In this document: piece after piece, positions 1 to 6,737 of the stretch
How the letters are laid out: every line of letters starts with the position of its first letter
How positions within the stretch are numbered: position 1 is the stretch's first letter
NCBI GenBank assembly: GCA_046292345.1
Contig: JBKBRC010000058.1
Span: 1-13,126, forward strand
Origin: JBKBRC01 sp046292345
GTDB lineage: Bacteria > Bacteroidota > Rhodothermia > Rhodothermales > Rubricoccaceae
DNA length: 13,126 nucleotides
Direction: 5' to 3'
The notes under the pieces: generated by a model
What the model was told of the DNA's origin: nothing
Database searches by the model: none
What the model saw: only the letters and a program-made list of their open reading frames with translations
Position numbers and translations under genes: made by a program

Positions 1-87
1 GGCAGGGGCCGCGCCGGGAGGGCGGGCCGCGCCGGCAGGGGCCGCGCCGGCGAGGGGCGCGCCGGCGAGGGGCGCGCTGGCGCGCGG
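1..87. repeat. Degenerate 15-bp tandem array at the window start
   Basis: Five adjoining GC-only units can be read: 1-15 (GGCAGGGGCCGCGCC), an 18-bp variant at 16-33, 34-48 (identical to the first), 49-63 (GGCGAGGGGCGCGCC) and 64-78 (one base different from the previous), followed by a partial copy to about 87. The array is cut by the window edge, so its true extent is unknown. It lies about 110 bp beyond the stop of the PilC-like gene. The stretch between (88-195) contains no convincing gene and has two short AT-rich patches, at 92-100 and 117-128. Confidence 0.75.
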
Positions 88-195
88 CGGAGACTTAAAC
101 GGAATGGCCATGCCGGTAGAAAATTTGCCGTGCGGAGGGCCGGCGGAGCGCGCCGGGCGCGGGGCGGTGGCCAGAGGCCGACGGCCCGTGGGGCG

Positions 196-1554
196 TCAGC
201 CGCCCAGCCCCATCATGTCGTTCGAGCTCGGGCGGATCATGGCCGTCTCGGCCGAGAGAACGGTCAGGAAGGCCACCATCAGGCCGATGAAGAGGCCCAC
301 CATCGTCTGGATCGTCTCGACGGCGGTCTTGAGCTTGAGCGTCGTCTCGCGCTCGTAGTAGTCGGCCATCTGCTGCGCGCTCTTGCGCACCGAGCCCGTC
401 TCGGCACCGGTGCGGTAGCGCGCGAGCGCCATCGGCGTGAACACGTTCGAGGCCTCCATGGCCACGACGAGATCGGCGCCCTTGCCCATCATCATCGGGA
501 TCGTGATCGTCTTGATCTGGTGCTCCATGTAAGGGTTGCCGCACGCCTCGGCCGCGATCTTGATCACCTCCAGGTTCTCGCCCGAGCCCGAGTACAGGAT
601 CGCGAAGACGCGGCTGAACACCTCGATGTTGAGCTTGTGCAGCAGGCTCCCGACGACCGGGATCCGGATCATGTACTTCGCTAGCTGGAAGCGTCCCTTT
701 GGCGTGCGGAAGTACGCGACGGCGCCGGCCGCGGCGAGCACGAGGAGTACCGCCATCAGGCCCATGTACTTGTCCAGCCACGCGCTGAAGGCGAGCGAGA
801 ACGTCGTCAGCGGCGGCAGCTCGATGTTTTCGAAGTCCTGGAACAGGCCCGCCGTCTGCGGCACGATGAACCAGACGTACCAGATGAACACGCCGATGGT
901 GGCCAGAACCGTCACCGAGGGCATGATGAGCGCGCTCTTGACGCTCTTTTTGAACTCGTCGCGCCGCTCGAGGAAGCGCGCTGTGGCCTCGTAGATCTCG
1001 GCCATGTTGCCCGACTGCGAGGCCACGCCAAGCATGTAGGCAGTGAACTTGCCGAGCTTGTCCTGGTGCTTCATGAAAGCCTGCTTGGCCTCCATGCCGG
1101 ACTTGAGGTCCGAGTTGATGTCGCGCAGGACGTGCTTGAGGCTGTCCGAGGAGATGTCGCCCATGAGCAGGCCGAGCACCTCGCTGAACGGCATCTTTTC
1201 CATGAGCAGGTTCGACGCGAGGCGCACGAACATGATCACGTCGCCGGTCGGAGGCCGGCGCTGCACGTTGAGCAGCTGCTTCTGGATCGAGACGACCTCG
1301 AGCCCCATGCGCTCGAGCGCGACCCGGATCTCGTCCTGCGTATAGGCTTTCTGCTCGCCCTTGACGAGCTTGCCGCTCGGGTGGCGCACCTTGTAGCGGA
1401 ACAGCATCCGCTCCTCGAGGTCGCGCAGCGTGAAGCGGTGCTGCTCGGCGAGCGAGGCCACCTTCTTCTGGGCCGTACGCTTGTTGGGCGCGTACACCGT
1501 CCCCTGCACCGACTGCCCGGAGGCGGCCACACCTACGAAACGAAACTCGGCCAT
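196..1554 (-). CDS. PilC/GspF-type inner-membrane platform protein of a type IV pilus or type II secretion system
   Basis: This 452-residue protein has the layout of the T2SSF family, whose members form the inner-membrane platform on which the assembly ATPase acts to build a pilus or pseudopilus. Two T2SSF repeats are visible, roughly residues 105-232 and 308-435. Each has the family's small-residue motif, GVASQSGNM near 176 and GAETGSV near 383. Hydrophobic segments lie near 208-232, 263-281 and 417-436. The N-terminus is unusual: residues 4-50 and 52-95 look like two copies of the cytoplasmic module (FR....SG..V.G pattern) that normally occurs once. The ATG start has no clear Shine-Dalgarno. 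It follows a pilin-like gene by 213 bp on the same strand, which supports a pilus role. PilC and GspF cannot be told apart from sequence alone. Confidence 0.93.
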   Translation of the reverse strand: MAEFRFVGVAASGQSVQGTVYAPNKRTAQKKVASLAEQHRFTLRDLEERMLFRYKVRHPSGKLVKGEQKAYTQDEIRVALERMGLEVVSIQKQLLNVQRRPPTGDVIMFVRLASNLLMEKMPFSEVLGLLMGDISSDSLKHVLRDINSDLKSGMEAKQAFMKHQDKLGKFTAYMLGVASQSGNMAEIYEATARFLERRDEFKKSVKSALIMPSVTVLATIGVFIWYVWFIVPQTAGLFQDFENIELPPLTTFSLAFSAWLDKYMGLMAVLLVLAAAGAVAYFRTPKGRFQLAKYMIRIPVVGSLLHKLNIEVFSRVFAILYSGSGENLEVIKIAAEACGNPYMEHQIKTITIPMMMGKGADLVVAMEASNVFTPMALARYRTGAETGSVRKSAQQMADYYERETTLKLKTAVETIQTMVGLFIGLMVAFLTVLSAETAMIRPSSNDMMGLGG

Positions 1555-1767
1555 GCGGGGTAAGGAAAGGTGCCGGCCGCTCCGGGAGGCCGGCGGACGG
1601 GGTGCTGCGTCGCTTCCTGTTATCGCGCGCTAACCCCTTCTCTTAAGCGGCTCCGTCACCCTGGCATGACGCCAGACGCCGGGCAAGGCGCTGACCGCTG
1701 ATACACCGCCGGCCGGCCAGGACAAGGCTCCTGGTGGCCGGGAGCGTGTCATGCCCCGGGCACGCCA

Positions 1768-2178
1768 TCAGGGGATCGTGATCGAGCCGTCGAAGCGGAC
1801 CACGCTCGAGTCCACGCTGTAGTCTGTCAGGAACACGCGCACCCCGATCTCGGGGTAGCGCGTGCTGACGCCGGTCACCTCGAGCGTGTTGTAGGAGGCG
1901 TCGGTGATAGCGAACTGGCCGCGGATGTTGGTGCTCCGCAGCGCGAGCGCGTCGAGCCCCTCGCTCGCAAGACGCTCATAGGAAAGGTTGCCTCCGTTGA
2001 ACGGCCCCATCGTGGCCTTCCACTGTGCGGCGTGCGTAGCGATGGCGAGCGAGCGGTCGAGGAGGCCATCGGCTTCGTCCTGACGGAAGCCTTTCTGCAG
2101 CACCGGGAACGCGGCCACAATGGACAACCCGACGAGCACGACACCGATGATGAGGAGGAGGAGTTGCTGCTGACCCAT
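1768..2178 (-). CDS. Pilin-like protein with MG-QQQ leader (minor pilin candidate)
   Basis: This 136-residue protein begins MGQQQLLLLIIGVVLVGL, a very short leader followed directly by a hydrophobic helix of about 22 residues and then a small globular domain. This is the plan of a type IV pilin or pseudopilin cleaved after Gly2. The Glu normally at mature position 5 is missing. The start at 2178 is chosen because the upstream in-frame extension is basic and low-complexity, and because the paralogue at 2500-2928 starts with the same MGQQQLLLL. The two paralogues also share an I-A-x-x-A-x-x-W...F-x-G-G block after the helix. This one lacks cysteines, so it has no C-terminal disulfide loop. It lies downstream of a strong terminator, so it probably has its own promoter in 2179-2391. 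Pilin family is well supported; major or minor role is inferred. Confidence 0.82.
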   Translation of the reverse strand: MGQQQLLLLIIGVVLVGLSIVAAFPVLQKGFRQDEADGLLDRSLAIATHAAQWKATMGPFNGGNLSYERLASEGLDALALRSTNIRGQFAITDASYNTLEVTGVSTRYPEIGVRVFLTDYSVDSSVVRFDGSITIP

Positions 2179-2391
2179 GGAGAGGCATGAGGTGGGAACG
2201 CCCGACCGGGGGCAAGAGCGGTGCCGTATGCCTTCCCACGGTCCGGTTTGACGTCGCTGCGGCACACGAGCCGTTCCTAATCCTGCTACGTCGTCCCGCC
2301 TGCGTGTGCGCCGGCCACCCCTCCTCTTGACCGATGCACATTCTTACACCTCGCCAAGAAACTCTGGTAACAAACCTGTGCAACCGGACAC

Positions 2392-2426
2392 AAAAAAAGA
2401 GCCCTCGACCTTGGGGCCGAGGGCTC
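2392..2426 (-). terminator. Intrinsic terminator of the first pilin-like gene
   Basis: A perfect 9-bp stem (2399-2407 GAGCCCTCG pairing with 2418-2426 CGAGGGCTC) closes a 10-nt loop. Read on the minus strand it is followed at once by seven T residues (2398-2392). It lies 74 bp past the stop of the 2500-2928 pilin gene and before the second pilin gene. Transcription of the first pilin is therefore expected mostly to end here. Confidence 0.92.
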
Positions 2427-2499
2427 GGGGCCGTCTTACGGGACGGGCACGGTCACACAGCGTTACGGGCTTGCACGGCGTTGCGAGCAGGTCCGGTTA

Positions 2500-2928
2500 C
2501 TACCACTCACACGCCGTGACGTTGGTCACCGTCGTCGTGATGTCGCTCGGGCCGGTGCCGCTGACAACCGCCTGCACGCGGTTGCCGCGGGCCGCGTTGC
2601 ACCCCACGATGGTGATGGAGCCTGGCGCGACCGCCGTGATGCGGAAGTCGCCGTTGAGGTTGTTGTAGTTCATTGCGGCGCCCGAGCCCGTGGCCGTGTA
2701 GCCGAGCTTCTGGAGGTCGACGCCCGTGAAGGTGTTGTTGCCACCGCCGAAGGCCGTCGGCTTGAGGTTCCACGCCTGCGCGTCCGAGGCGATGCGGATC
2801 ACGTCGTTGACGATCGCGTCGGCGTTGGCCTTCTTCTGGTTCTCACCGAATGCTTGGATACCGACGACGACGGCCAGGCCGACGATCACGATGCCCAGCA
2901 CGAGGAGGAGGAGCTGTTGCTGTCCCAT
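2500..2928 (-). CDS. Pilin-like protein with MG-QQQ leader and C-terminal Cys pair (major pilin candidate)
   Basis: This 142-residue protein starts MGQQQLLLLVLGIVIVGL. It has a two-residue leader ending in Gly, an N-terminal hydrophobic helix to about residue 26, a polar helix extension (GENQKKANADAIVND) and a Thr/Asn/Gly-rich globular part. Two cysteines near the C-terminus (VGC.. and ..ACEW, the second three residues from the end) could form the disulfide-bounded D-loop typical of type IV pilins. The canonical Glu5 of the mature pilin is absent. The start is set by the MGQQQ motif shared with the paralogue at 1768-2178; the upstream in-frame extension is unlike protein. It has a structured leader (2946-3013) and a dedicated terminator (2392-2426), as expected for a highly expressed subunit. 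Major-pilin status is inferred. Confidence 0.87.
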   Translation of the reverse strand: MGQQQLLLLVLGIVIVGLAVVVGIQAFGENQKKANADAIVNDVIRIASDAQAWNLKPTAFGGGNNTFTGVDLQKLGYTATGSGAAMNYNNLNGDFRITAVAPGSITIVGCNAARGNRVQAVVSGTGPSDITTTVTNVTACEW

Positions 2929-2945
2929 GGGGGATGTCTGGATGT

Positions 2946-3013
2946 GGAGCGGGGCGCTCCGTTGGGAAAAGCCCCGCTCGGCGGGGGCTGCTGCGTGGTG
3001 GTTGCCACCACCA
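2946..3013 (-). promoter_or_regulatory. Structured 5' leader of the major pilin candidate, with a terminator-like hairpin
   Basis: Three hairpins lie in a row upstream of the pilin ATG (2928). The first is a perfect 7-bp stem with a TGCC loop (2996-3002/3007-3013). The second is an approximately 8-bp GC stem with one bulge (about 2970-2989) which, on the minus strand, runs directly into TTTT. The third is a 5-bp GGAGC/GCTCC stem (2946-2960). The middle one looks like an intrinsic terminator but lies about 40 nt before the start codon, so it could be an attenuator. Equally, the set could stabilise the mRNA. The structures are seen in the sequence; the function is inferred. Confidence 0.5.
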
Positions 3014-3202
3014 GGGGGGTCGGGACGGCTCCTAGCGATCCCCGTGCCTACCCATGCACGCCCTCCCCTTTGTGCGCGCAAATCCCGGCCACCGAGCGGC
3101 TAAGCGCACAATTTTGCGCCATCGGGCCGCCCTGAATGCGGTCGCGCCGGGGCGGCCGCACCCGCCCTGCCCTCTGCCGGGCCGGTGCTACTGCGCCGGC
3201 CG

Positions 3203-3217
3203 GTTTCGAATCGAAAC
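3203..3217. promoter_or_regulatory. Perfect palindrome, possible operator
   Basis: GTTTCGA-A-TCGAAAC is a 7-bp perfect inverted repeat around one base, 103 bp before the DUF4342 start and on the far side of the pilin leader. Its size and symmetry suit a dimeric regulator in a divergent promoter region, but the regulator is unknown. Confidence 0.4.
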
Positions 3218-3320
3218 ATGGCGGGGCACGAGCAGCCTGCAACCCCTCGGCGCGGTGCTCGTCAAAGCCTCCCGCGCCTTTCGTAGCGTCTCCCCTCCCC
3301 TCCCCATCTCTCCGTATATC

Positions 3321-3812
3321 ATGGACAAGCCCTCCCTGAAGTCGCTCCAGGATGAAGCTACTCGCCTCGCCGAGACCGCGCGCGAGCGCGCTGCCGAGAC
3401 CGCCGAGGAGATCAAAGTGGCCTCGAATCAGCTCGTAGACAAGGTGCGCGCGCTGATCGAGGAAGGCAACGTACGCCGCGTGATCGTCAAGCGCGGCGAC
3501 CGCGTGCTGCTCGAGTTCCCGCTCACCGTGGGCGTCGGCGCTGGTGCGGCCGGGCTCATCTTCTCGCCCGTGCTCACGGCGCTCGGGGCGCTCGCGGCGG
3601 TCGTCTCGGACCTCACCCTTGTCATCGAGCGCACGGACGAGCACGACGCGGCGCCCCGCGACACGGCCGCAGATCCGCTCTCGCCCGAGTCGGTTGGCGC
3701 CCCCGCCTCCCCCGAGGCCGGCAAAACGGTCGGCCGGCCGGCCGGCGACGCAGGCAGCGGCTCTTCTTCCGGCCCTGCCGATCCGCCCACCACGCCGGGA
3801 GCGGACGCGTGA
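3321..3812 (+). CDS. DUF4342 domain protein
   Basis: The protein has 163 residues. After an Ala/Glu-rich amphipathic N-terminus (about 1-35) comes the DUF4342 signature: a QLVDKVRALIEEGNVRRVIVKR block, then LLEFPLTVGVGAGAAGL and a hydrophobic stretch to about residue 100 ending LTLVIER. In known members this part contains a predicted membrane-interacting hairpin. The last 60 residues are Pro/Ala/Gly/Ser-rich and probably disordered. The molecular function of the family is not established. The start at 3321 (MDKPSLK) is preferred over upstream in-frame starts because the preceding 89 codons are Pro/Arg-rich and unlike the family. The stop overlaps the GTG of the next gene by 4 bp (GTGA), pointing to translational coupling. 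Confidence 0.85.
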   Translation: MDKPSLKSLQDEATRLAETARERAAETAEEIKVASNQLVDKVRALIEEGNVRRVIVKRGDRVLLEFPLTVGVGAGAAGLIFSPVLTALGALAAVVSDLTLVIERTDEHDAAPRDTAADPLSPESVGAPASPEAGKTVGRPAGDAGSGSSSGPADPPTTPGADA

Positions 3813-4687
3813 CGCGACGCCCTCCGAGACCGGCCCCCTCCGCATCGCTCCTCCTCGTAGCGGGCCGCCTTCCAACCGGAGGCGGCCCGCTGCCGTCCGA
3901 GCTCGCCGAGCGCCGTGCCGCGCTTGACGCGCTCGCCGACCGCTACGAGCAGCCGGCGTTCATTGCTGACGACCCCATCGCTGTCCCGCGGGCGTTCGAC
4001 GACCCTGCTGACCGGGAGGTGATCGGGCTGTTCGCAGCGCTGCTGGCATGGGGGCGCCGCTCGGTGATCCTGACCAAGCTCGCCGATCTGGCCGCGCGCA
4101 TGGACCACCGGCCGCGGGCGTTTGTACGCGCGTTCGATCCCGCTCGAGACAGCCCGCGCCTGGCAGGCTTCGCGCACCGCACGTTCCAGCCGGCCGACGC
4201 GGTCGCCCTCGTGCAAGCCGTGCAAGCCGTGCTGCACACCCATGGCTCGCTCGGGGCGTGCTTCCGCGCACACCTCCCACCGACCGCGCCGCATATCGGC
4301 CCGGCCCTGCAGGGGTTCTCGGACGCGCTCTTCGCTGCGGCGCCAGGCCAGCCGGCGCGCCTCCGTAAGCATCTCCCCCGCCCCTCGACGGGCAGCGCCT
4401 GCAAGCGCCTCGCGATGTTTGTCCGCTGGATGGTCCGTCCGGGTCCGGTGGACCTCGGCCTGTGGGACGGCGTCGGCGCCGAGCGGCTCATCCTCCCGCT
4501 CGACGTCCACACGGGCCGGCAGGCGCGGCGGCTCGGGCTCCTCTCGCGGGCGCAGGACGACTGGCGCGCCGCGCTCGAGCTGACGGCGGCGTGCCGCGCG
4601 CTCTGCCCCGAGGATCCCGCACGGTACGACTTTGCCCTGTTTGGCGTCGGCGCATACGGGGGGCGGGCGCCCGGCGAGCGCGCGTAG
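3809..4687 (+). CDS. TIGR02757 (DUF2400) family protein
   Basis: This 292-residue protein of unknown function is recognised by family blocks in order: LADRYEQPAFIADDPIAVPRAF (43-63), FAALLAWGRR (75-84), GFAHRTF (120-126), GSACKRLAMFVRWMVR (195-210), LPLDVHTGRQARRLGLL (229-245) and YDFALFGVG (273-281). The family is about 250 residues; the first 30 or so residues here are an extra Pro-rich segment, so an internal start is possible, but the GTG at 3809 overlaps the upstream stop and suggests coupling. The Lys in SACKR (K199) and the Asp in LDVHTGR (D232) recall the catalytic Lys/Asp of helix-hairpin-helix DNA glycosylases; this is my inference and not an established function. It ends 10 bp from the convergent stop of the flavin reductase gene. 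Confidence 0.9.
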   Translation: MTRRPPRPAPSASLLLVAGRLPTGGGPLPSELAERRAALDALADRYEQPAFIADDPIAVPRAFDDPADREVIGLFAALLAWGRRSVILTKLADLAARMDHRPRAFVRAFDPARDSPRLAGFAHRTFQPADAVALVQAVQAVLHTHGSLGACFRAHLPPTAPHIGPALQGFSDALFAAAPGQPARLRKHLPRPSTGSACKRLAMFVRWMVRPGPVDLGLWDGVGAERLILPLDVHTGRQARRLGLLSRAQDDWRAALELTAACRALCPEDPARYDFALFGVGAYGGRAPGERA

Positions 4688-4697
4688 CGGCGCGCGG

Positions 4698-5456
4698 CTA
4701 CACCCCGAGCGCCACCTCTTCTCCTACCCCGCGGTACGACTGCGCGTAGTAGAGCAGCGGCGGCGCATCCTCGCGCCCGGGCACGATCTCGGTGACCTCG
4801 CCGAGCATGACCGTGTGGTCGGCGGCCTCGAAGCGTCCGGCCGGGCGGCAGACGAGCACGCCGAGCGTCCCGGCGAGCAGCGGCGGGCGCCCCGCGTGAC
4901 GGACGTGCTCGAACGGGGCGAACTGCGCCGCGCCCGACTGGTCGGGCAGCGCGAAGTGAGCCGCGAGCGCGGCCTGGTCGGCGGCGAGCAGGTGCACCGC
5001 GAACACGCTGGCCTCGGCCAGCGCCGTGTGCAGCTGCGTGCGGCGCGTGACGTTGAACGACACGAGCGGCGGTGCAAGCGAGACGCTCGTAAATGAGCCG
5101 ATCGTGGCCCCGCGCGGCCCGCGCGCGCCCTCGGTCGTGACGACGACGACGGGGGAGGCCATGCGGCGGAGCGCCACGCGGAGCGCTTCGCCCTCGGGCG
5201 GGAGCGCTTCGCCCTCGGGCGGGAGCGCTTCGCCCNNNNNNNNNNNNNNNNNNNNNNNNNNNNNNNNNNNNNNNNNNNNNNNNNNNNNNNNNNNNNNNNN
5301 NNNNNNNNNNNNNNNNNNNNNNNNNNNNNNNNNNNGGAGCGCTTCGCCCTCGGGCGGGAGCGCTTCGCCCTCGGGCGGGAGCGCTTCGCCCCCGGAGGGG
5401 GGGGCTTCGGGGTGCCGGACCGGCCGGCGGGCGTCGGTGGGAGCGAGGTCGGTCAT
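4698..5456 (-). CDS. Flavin reductase-domain protein with an N-terminal heptapeptide repeat (contains an assembly gap)
   Basis: The C-terminal ~155 residues match the flavin reductase-like FMN-binding domain: ALRRMASPVVVVTTEG, GATIGSFTSVSLAPPLVSFNV, an LHTALAEASVFAVHLLA block, and GEVTEIVPG..PPLLYYAQSYRG near the end. Such proteins reduce free flavin with NAD(P)H for partner monooxygenases or bind FMN themselves; substrate and partner are unknown here. Between a ~20-residue N-terminal leader and this domain lies a translated GEALPPE heptad array interrupted by 100 N, so the true length is unknown (252 codons with the nominal gap). I chose the ATG at 5456 (MTDLAPT); a GTG at 5507 would add 17 residues. 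The gene is downstream of dnaJ by 72 bp on the same strand, but nothing suggests a chaperone role. Confidence 0.85.
   Translation of the reverse strand: MTDLAPTDARRPVRHPEAPPSGGEALPPEGEALPPEGEALXXXXXXXXXXXXXXXXXXXXXXXXXXXXXXXXXXGEALPPEGEALPPEGEALRVALRRMASPVVVVTTEGARGPRGATIGSFTSVSLAPPLVSFNVTRRTQLHTALAEASVFAVHLLAADQAALAAHFALPDQSGAAQFAPFEHVRHAGRPPLLAGTLGVLVCRPAGRFEAADHTVMLGEVTEIVPGREDAPPLLYYAQSYRGVGEEVALGV
5180..5391. repeat. 21-bp tandem array, in frame in the flavin reductase gene, spanning an assembly gap
   Basis: Two full copies and 14 bases of a third (5180-5200, 5201-5221, 5222-5235) precede the N run. Two full copies and 14 bases of a third (5336-5356, 5357-5377, 5378-5391) follow it. All readable copies are identical. 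On the minus strand each unit encodes GEALPPE, so gain or loss of copies preserves the reading frame. The copy number is unknown because of the gap. Confidence 0.95.
5236..5335. other. Assembly gap of 100 N inside the 21-bp array
   Basis: Exactly 100 N. The repeat phase on the two sides does not fit a 100-bp insert; an unbroken array requires a missing length of 7 modulo 21. The gap is therefore a placeholder. Any such length also keeps the flavin reductase frame. Confidence 0.97.
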
Positions 5457-5528
5457 GCGCGTGCTATCGCGCGGTCGCGGCACGGTTCCGGCCACGCCTC
5501 CGCTCACAGGCGCGGGCGCGCCGGCGCC

Positions 5529-6707
5529 TTACGACGAAAAGGCGTCGCGCACGCGGCTGAAGAACGACTTGCCCGTCGCCTTGCGCTCGGGAGCGGGCGC
5601 GAGGCTGGGGTCGTCGCGGAGCCGCTCGAGCGCCTCGCGCAGCGCCGGCGAGGGGTTCTGAGGCGTCCACACGTGCACGCGCACCATCTGGTCGCCGCGC
5701 CGGCCGCCCCCTACCTCGGGCAGGCCGCGGTCGCGCATGCGCAGCACGCGCCCGGACTGCACGCCGGGGTCGATGCGCAGCTTAGCCCGGCCGCGCAGCG
5801 TGGGCACCTCCACGTCCGCCCCGAGCGTCGCGTCCGCGAACGACAGGGGGAGGTCGTAGATCACGTCGAGGCCGTCGCGGACGAAGTGCTCGTGCGGCTT
5901 CTCCTCGATCTCGACGCGCAGGTTGCCCGGCGCGCCGCCGCGCACGCCCGCGTTGCCCTCCCCGCGGAGTTGGAGGTAGTGCCCGGCCGAGACGCCCGGC
6001 GGCACCTCCACCGTGATTGTCGTCTCGCCTTTGACGCGGCCCTCGCCCTCGCACGCCGGGCAGCGGTCGCGGAGGACGCGGCCCTCGCCCTCGCACGCCG
6101 GGCACGGCCCAATGTTGACGAACTGGCCGAAGAACGAGGTCTGCACCTGGCGGACCTCGCCCGAGCCCCCGCACATCGCGCACGCGTCGTAGCCGCCGCC
6201 GCCGCCGCGCGCGCCGGTGCCGTGGCACGGCTCGCAGGGCATGTAGCGCCGCAGCTTGAGCTCCCGCTCGACGCCCTCCGAGATCTCCTCGAGCGAGAGC
6301 GCGAGCCGTACGCGCAGGTCCGAGCCCGGCCGCCCCTGTCCCGGCCGCCGCCGCCGCGCCTGCCCGAAGGCCTCGCCGAAGCGCGAGTCGGCGCCGAAGA
6401 TGTCCGAGAACGCCGAGAAGATGTCCGAGATGTCCGCAAAGCCCGAGCCGCCGGGACCGCTCGCCGCGCCCGAGAGGCCCGCACGCCCGAAGCGGTCGTA
6501 GCGGGCGCGCTTGTCTGGATCGGAGAGGACGCCGTAGGCCTCGGCGGCCTCCTTGAAGCGCGCCTCGGCCCCCGCGTCGCCCGGGTTGCGGTCCGGGTGG
6601 TTCTCGAGCGCCTTCTTGCGGTAGGCCTTCTTGATCTCCTCGAGAGAGGCCGAGCGCGAGACGCCGAGCACGTCGTAGAAGTCGCGGGCAGTGGTATCGG
6701 TAGGCAT
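5529..6707 (-). CDS. dnaJ: DnaJ, Hsp40 co-chaperone
   Basis: This 392-residue type I Hsp40 stimulates the DnaK ATPase and delivers unfolded substrates to it. The J domain spans about 9-73 with HPD at 37-39. A Gly/Phe region with repeated DIF motifs runs to about 115. The zinc-binding domain has four CxxCxGxG motifs (C158/C161, C176/C179, C202/C205, C216/C219). The two C-terminal substrate-binding beta domains follow, including PPGVSAGHYLQLRGEGNAG near 236 and DLPLSFADATLGADVEVPTL near 285. All key residues are present and the length is normal. Zinc motifs 3 and 4 are identical at DNA level over 30 bp. The gene lies 30 bp after grpE, in the order hrcA-grpE-dnaJ, and should be heat-inducible with them. 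Confidence 0.97.
   Translation of the reverse strand: MPTDTTARDFYDVLGVSRSASLEEIKKAYRKKALENHPDRNPGDAGAEARFKEAAEAYGVLSDPDKRARYDRFGRAGLSGAASGPGGSGFADISDIFSAFSDIFGADSRFGEAFGQARRRRPGQGRPGSDLRVRLALSLEEISEGVERELKLRRYMPCEPCHGTGARGGGGGYDACAMCGGSGEVRQVQTSFFGQFVNIGPCPACEGEGRVLRDRCPACEGEGRVKGETTITVEVPPGVSAGHYLQLRGEGNAGVRGGAPGNLRVEIEEKPHEHFVRDGLDVIYDLPLSFADATLGADVEVPTLRGRAKLRIDPGVQSGRVLRMRDRGLPEVGGGRRGDQMVRVHVWTPQNPSPALREALERLRDDPSLAPAPERKATGKSFFSRVRDAFSS
6033..6104. repeat. 30-bp exact direct repeat within dnaJ
   Basis: Positions 6033-6062 and 6075-6104 are identical, 42 bp apart in register, and encode CPACEGEGRV twice (zinc motifs 3 and 4). Identity at synonymous positions suggests local gene conversion or a recent duplication rather than protein-level selection alone. 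Confidence 0.9.
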
Positions 6708-6737
6708 TGGGAGCGGTGGGAGTCGCGCGCAGAAGGG

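Larger units (their letters stand above)
2929..3320. other. 392-bp divergent intergenic region between the pilin and DUF4342 genes
   Basis: I see no convincing gene here; the open frames that cross it are low-complexity extensions. It holds the structured pilin leader (2946-3013, minus strand), a GCGCA/TGCGC inverted repeat around an AT-rich core (3104-3119), and a perfect 15-bp palindrome (3203-3217). Promoters for both flanking genes must lie here, but I cannot assign a clear -10/-35 or TAnnTTTG element. Confidence 0.6.

Noticed and set aside
1619..1646. Possible sigma-70-like promoter for the PilC-like gene (TTAAGA, 16 bp, GATAAC on the minus strand)
   Set aside because: Only 4/6 matches in each box, which is expected by chance in a 213-bp gap.
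1703..1742. Imperfect hairpin downstream of the second pilin gene as terminator
   Set aside because: The stem (CCAGGA/TCCTGG) is short with a bulge and no T run follows on the minus strand.
3102..3122. Possible sigma-54 promoter for the pilin (TGGCGC...TGTGC on the minus strand)
   Set aside because: The spacing between the GG and GC elements is one base too long, and sigma-54 promoters are strict about this.
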